From contig JAFEBB010000005.1 in NCBI GenBank assembly GCA_018266075.1, forward strand, positions 1 through 64,000: a DNA stretch of 64,000 bases, given 5' to 3'. Shown piece by piece: positions 60,557 to 64,000 of this stretch. A model generated the notes under the pieces. The model saw only the letters and a program-made list of their open reading frames with translations. It made no database searches and was not told where the DNA came from. The stretch's first letter is position 1; each line of letters begins with the position of its first letter. A program made the translations under genes and the position numbers. This DNA comes from Deltaproteobacteria bacterium (GTDB taxonomy: Bacteria > Myxococcota > Myxococcia > Myxococcales > SZAS-1).

Positions 60557-62263
60557 ATGAAATTCTCCTTCGCGTGGGTCGCCCTGGCCCTGGGGCTCGG
60601 TGTCTTCCAGATCGGCTGCGGCAAGACGTGCGGCCCCGACAACTGCGCCAGCGGCTGCTGCGACGCCAACAACACCTGCCAGATCCCGGCCGCCGATCAC
60701 TGCGGCAAGGGCGGCGGCTCCTGCGTGACCTGCATCGCGGGCGAGGTCTGCTCCACTGTGACCGCCACCTGCCAGTTCTCCGGCGGCAACGGCAGCGGCA
60801 ACGGCTCCAGCAACGGCACGAACGGCAGCGGCTCCAACGGGACGAACACCACGTCGGGCAGCAATGGGACGTCGACGTCGACGAGCACCAACAACACGTC
60901 CACGACGGGCACGAACTCGACGTCGACCTCGAACACCGGGACCACCGGCACCACCAGCACCAACTCCAGCGCCACCACGGGCACGAGCACCACCGGGACC
61001 ACGTCGACCAGCACCACCGGCACGACGGCCACCAGCACCACCACGGGCACGAACGCGACCACCACCACCGGAACCACGACGACCACCAGCACGTCGACGA
61101 CCACCGGCACCACGGGCACCTCGGGCTACCCGGCTGGCCACCCGAGCTGGCCGCAGGTGACGGACAACGGCGGCCCGAGCCTCTCCGCGATGCAGGTCAT
61201 CACCATCACCTTCAGCGGCTACTCGCACGCCACCGACGTCACGAACTTCACCGACTGGATCATGACCTCGAGCTACTGGGCCACCGGCGGCGCGGACTAC
61301 GGCGTGGGCAACGGCACGCACTTCCAGAGCGTGGTCCTCAACGAGACGGCGCCCGGCGTCCTCAATGGCAGCCAGCTCGGCTCCACCATCTCCGATGATC
61401 AGATCCAGCAGTACCTCTCAGCCAAGATCAGCGCGGGCGTCCTTCCGGCCCCGAGCAACTCGCTGACCCAGCCGCTCTACGCGATCTTCTACCCCGGTAA
61501 CATCACCATCAACCTCTCCGCCGGCGGAACCACCGAGCAGAGCTGCTCTTCGTTCGGCGGTTACCACAGCAACTTCGCCTACAACGGCCGCGACGTGTCC
61601 TACGCGGTGCTGCCGCTCTGCCAGCCGCCGCCGCCGGAGTCGGAGCTGCAGTACCTCACCATCGCCACCGCGCACGAGTACATGGAGGCGGCCACGGATC
61701 CGTTCCCGATGTCGTCGCCGGCGTGGGAGCTCACCGACTACACCTACCCCTGGGCCTTCATCCCCGGCGAGGTGGGCGACCTCTGCTACACCGAGATCTA
61801 CAACGACCCCAGCGGCTGGACGGTGCAGCCCATCTGGTCGAACAGCGCGGCCCAGGCCTCGTACTCCACCGGCCAGGATCCGTGCGTCCCTGACTCGTGG
61901 AACGGCCAGGCGTACGTGAACGTGGCCACCAACCCCGCGACGACGCAGTTCCTCCCGTCGGCGACGTTCAGCCTCACCGCGTTCAGCTCCGGCCCAGCGA
62001 CGCAGTGGGCGGTCGAGGTCTACCAGGCCGGCGGCTCCATCCAGCCCACCTGGACGCTCACCACCAGCGACGGCCAGAGCATCAACTCGGGCTCCTCGCA
62101 GCCGTACGTCTACGTGACCAACGGCATCACCGGCACCTTCAGCGTCCAGGACAACGGCGCGCAGCAGGGCGACTACGCGTTCTACTACTTGATCTCTTAC
62201 ACCCAGCAGGGCGAGAGCACGGGCTCGTACGCGTTCTGGCCCGTCGCCGTGTACATGAACTGA
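60557..62263 (+). CDS. Tethered lipoprotein, possible metalloprotease-like domain
   Basis: A 568-residue lipoprotein: lipobox IGC, a Cys-rich head (CGPDNCASGCC, about 25-65), a Gly/Ser/Thr/Asn tether of about 110 residues, then a folded part with ITITFSGYSHATDVTNF and AHEYMEAATDP (about 370-380). The HExxx motif is not a full HExxH, so peptidase activity is doubtful. A beta-rich C-terminus follows. TAGACT lies at 60473-60478. Function unknown. Confidence 0.83.
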   Translation: MKFSFAWVALALGLGVFQIGCGKTCGPDNCASGCCDANNTCQIPAADHCGKGGGSCVTCIAGEVCSTVTATCQFSGGNGSGNGSSNGTNGSGSNGTNTTSGSNGTSTSTSTNNTSTTGTNSTSTSNTGTTGTTSTNSSATTGTSTTGTTSTSTTGTTATSTTTGTNATTTTGTTTTTSTSTTTGTTGTSGYPAGHPSWPQVTDNGGPSLSAMQVITITFSGYSHATDVTNFTDWIMTSSYWATGGADYGVGNGTHFQSVVLNETAPGVLNGSQLGSTISDDQIQQYLSAKISAGVLPAPSNSLTQPLYAIFYPGNITINLSAGGTTEQSCSSFGGYHSNFAYNGRDVSYAVLPLCQPPPPESELQYLTIATAHEYMEAATDPFPMSSPAWELTDYTYPWAFIPGEVGDLCYTEIYNDPSGWTVQPIWSNSAAQASYSTGQDPCVPDSWNGQAYVNVATNPATTQFLPSATFSLTAFSSGPATQWAVEVYQAGGSIQPTWTLTTSDGQSINSGSSQPYVYVTNGITGTFSVQDNGAQQGDYAFYYLISYTQQGESTGSYAFWPVAVYMN

Positions 62264-62360
62264 GCGACCCCACACCGGGTGTGAACGCGGCGCCGACCCC
62301 CGGAAGGAGCGGGGGCGAGCGCCGCGCGCCTTTGGGCCCAAGCTGCGATAGCGTTTGGGG

Positions 62361-64000
62361 ATGCCCAACTCCTCGCGCCTCCTGATCCTCGCGGCGTTCG
62401 CGCTCGCCGCGTGCAGCGACAACGCGTCGAAGCCCAAGAGCGGCCGCGACGCCGGGACGCACTACCTTCCCGACGGCGGGCAGCAGTTCCCCGACGGCGG
62501 CGTGGAGCTCCCCGACGGCGGCGGCCTCCTGCCCGACGGCGGCGTGCCTGGGCTCTGCGCGTCGCACACCGACTGCGCGGCGGGCCAGGTGTGCATCGCC
62601 GGGAGCTGCTCGACCGCGGGCTCGGTGGGCGTCGGCGGGCGTTGCTACGCCTCGCTCGACTGCGGCACGGGCCTCTACTGCTCGCCGTACGGCTTCTGCG
62701 CGCATGCGGGCTCGGGCGCGAGCGACGCGGGCTGCACCACCGACGGCGACTGCGCGAGCGGCCTGCGCTGCGTGTACTCGGGCTTCGCGGCCCACTGCGG
62801 CGCATCGACCGGGAACGGCGACCTGGGCGACGCGTGCACCGCGCAGACGGACTGCATGGCGGGCCTGTTCTGCTCCAACGGCCTCGGCGGCGCGGCGCGC
62901 ACCTGCCAGGCGTACGGCGCGGCGTTCCCGCCGTACACCGGCCCGACCTGCACCGACGACACGCCGCTGCGCGTGTACTTCTCGGTGCCGCGGCCGTCGG
63001 GCTATCCGTCGGACTTCTTCAAGCTGCCGTACCCGAACGACATCCGCGTCACCACCGACTCGGACGGCGGCAAGCACCTCGACATCAGCGACTTCCCAAC
63101 GCCGGGCGTGAGCCTTGCCGACGTGGACCTGGTGCAGCTCTACAAGGACGCGCTGACCGCCGACTTCGATGGCTTCTCGACGGTGGCGCCGGTGACCTTC
63201 CGCTTCTCGGGCGGGATCAACTTCTCGACCATCGGCAACTTCGTGAAGATCGTCGACCTCACGGAGCCGGTGAGCAGCTCGGTCTTCTTCTACGAGTTCA
63301 CGTACGTCACCAATGGCAACAAGTACAACTGCCCCAATCGCCTCACCGTCGGCCCCACCGAGGCCACGCCGTTGAAGGCCGGTCACACCTACGCGGTGCT
63401 GCTGATGAGCGGCATCACCGACGAGAACGGCAACGGCGTCGTGGCCGACGCGGACCTGGTCTCCATCCTCGGCGCGAGCGCGCCGCCGGACACCACGCTC
63501 GCCAACGCGTACGCCGCCTACGCGCCGCTGCGCGCGTGGATCGCCGATCCGAACAACGCCATCTCCTCGAACCAGATCGTGGGCGCCTCGGTGTTCACGG
63601 TGGGCAAGCCGCTCGCGGCCATGACCGGCGTGGCCGCAGCCGTGGCCGCCGAAGCCGCGCCCACGATCTCCGACCTCGAGGTCTGCGGCACCGGCGGCGC
63701 GTCGACGTGCGACGACCTGGGCCCGGACCACGTGTGCTCGGCCGCGTCGCCGGACTTCTACGAGATCCATGGCCGCATCAGCATGCCCATCTACCAGGCC
63801 GGCCAGGAGCCGTACCTCACGCCGGACGCGGGAGGCGGCATCTCCTTCGACGCCAACGGCAACGCCGTGAAGGTGCGCACCGAGAACGTGTGCTTCGCGC
63901 TCACCGTGCCCAAGAGCACCGCGCCCGGCGCAGGCTGGCCGCTGGTCATCACCCACCACGGCACCGGCGGCTCGATGACGGACTTCATCCGCTCGGGCGT
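62361..64000 (+). CDS. Large tethered lipoprotein with alpha/beta-hydrolase-type region (partial, runs off the window)
   Basis: Open to the right window edge, 546 codons so far. The lipobox LAAC is at about residue 18. Then comes a PDGG-step linker (about 38-62), Cys-rich modules (about 65-180, with CASHTDCAAGQVC and CTAQTDCMAGLFC), and a large region beginning LRVYFSVPRPSGYPSDFF, which ends here in WPLVITHHGTGGSMTDF, the oxyanion/His-Gly region of many alpha/beta hydrolases. The catalytic Ser and His are expected beyond the window. The ATG follows TAGCGT closely. A likely exported esterase or lipase with a long anchor. Confidence 0.85.
   Translation, partial: MPNSSRLLILAAFALAACSDNASKPKSGRDAGTHYLPDGGQQFPDGGVELPDGGGLLPDGGVPGLCASHTDCAAGQVCIAGSCSTAGSVGVGGRCYASLDCGTGLYCSPYGFCAHAGSGASDAGCTTDGDCASGLRCVYSGFAAHCGASTGNGDLGDACTAQTDCMAGLFCSNGLGGAARTCQAYGAAFPPYTGPTCTDDTPLRVYFSVPRPSGYPSDFFKLPYPNDIRVTTDSDGGKHLDISDFPTPGVSLADVDLVQLYKDALTADFDGFSTVAPVTFRFSGGINFSTIGNFVKIVDLTEPVSSSVFFYEFTYVTNGNKYNCPNRLTVGPTEATPLKAGHTYAVLLMSGITDENGNGVVADADLVSILGASAPPDTTLANAYAAYAPLRAWIADPNNAISSNQIVGASVFTVGKPLAAMTGVAAAVAAEAAPTISDLEVCGTGGASTCDDLGPDHVCSAASPDFYEIHGRISMPIYQAGQEPYLTPDAGGGISFDANGNAVKVRTENVCFALTVPKSTAPGAGWPLVITHHGTGGSMTDFIRSG

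Noticed and set aside
62271-62283. CACACC/GGTGTG palindrome after the gene ending at 62263
   Set aside because: The single-base loop does not allow all pairs, and no T-run follows, so a terminator could not be supported.
62139-63959. 606-codon minus-strand frame at the right edge
   Set aside because: Arg/Gly/Val-rich with no recognisable domain; it overlaps a plus-strand lipoprotein with a lipobox and Cys modules.

Overview
The window is GC-rich chromosomal DNA that reads most like a Myxococcota (myxobacterial or related deltaproteobacterial) genome. The main grounds are the many secreted lipoproteins with Ser/Gly/Thr-rich or Pro-Asp-Ala-Gly tethers after the lipobox Cys, a CglB-like VWA lipoprotein, TPR/cyclic-nucleotide-binding, PilZ and DUF6982-type proteins, and strong third-position G/C codon use. 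No rRNA, tRNA, CRISPR array, transposase or prophage was recognised, so the assignment rests on protein style alone.

Layout. 1-9857: a 31-bp palindromic tandem array, a CADD-type p-aminobenzoate synthase candidate, a HEAT-repeat lipoprotein followed by a TPR plus double cyclic-nucleotide-binding protein, a START-domain secreted protein, a DUF885 metallopeptidase and an MshEN (GspE N-terminal) protein. 9900-16305: a metallophosphoesterase lipoprotein, an MBL-fold hydrolase, a six-repeat Cys-rich secreted protein, a DoxX-like membrane protein, a lipoprotein with a beta-sandwich-like domain, a rhodanese and a GNAT acetyltransferase. 16306-17140 holds decayed coding pieces. 17085-25060: an SDR, secreted proteins, a spherulin-4/GH135-type tethered lipoprotein, a GH18-like enzyme with two repeated ancillary domains, and small proteins of unknown function including a DUF5946 member. 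25100-31716: a GNA1162-like lipoprotein, a TlpA-like thioredoxin, RtcA, an M24 peptidase coupled to a 44-residue micro-ORF and a membrane protein, and SppA. 31726-37464 is one 1912-residue zinc-ribbon plus polytopic membrane protein.

37600-49541: a lipoprotein, an LLM flavin oxidoreductase, a frameshifted membrane protein gene, an Mrp/ApbC ATPase, a polytopic membrane protein, a peptidase-MA metalloprotease, an 889-residue low-complexity protein ending in a DUF6982-like domain, a PilZ protein, a rhomboid-like protein lacking the catalytic residues, and a thiolase. 49590-64000: an FG-GAP lipoprotein, an RsmJ-like methyltransferase, a dual-specificity phosphatase, a VWA lipoprotein, a 20 x 21-bp heptad array, and a run of tethered lipoproteins, the last of which runs off the right edge.

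Genes are mostly single units or pairs. Convergent pairs are often separated only by long GC-rich hairpins; a dispersed 26-bp-arm inverted-repeat element occupies two such gaps. Several genes have a plausible sigma70-type promoter whose expected start falls within a few bases of the start codon. The most unusual observations are the 21-bp heptad array with synonymous variation confined to one frame, the inverted-repeat element, the frameshift at about 39.25 kb, the giant membrane protein, and the fully conserved CADD active site.
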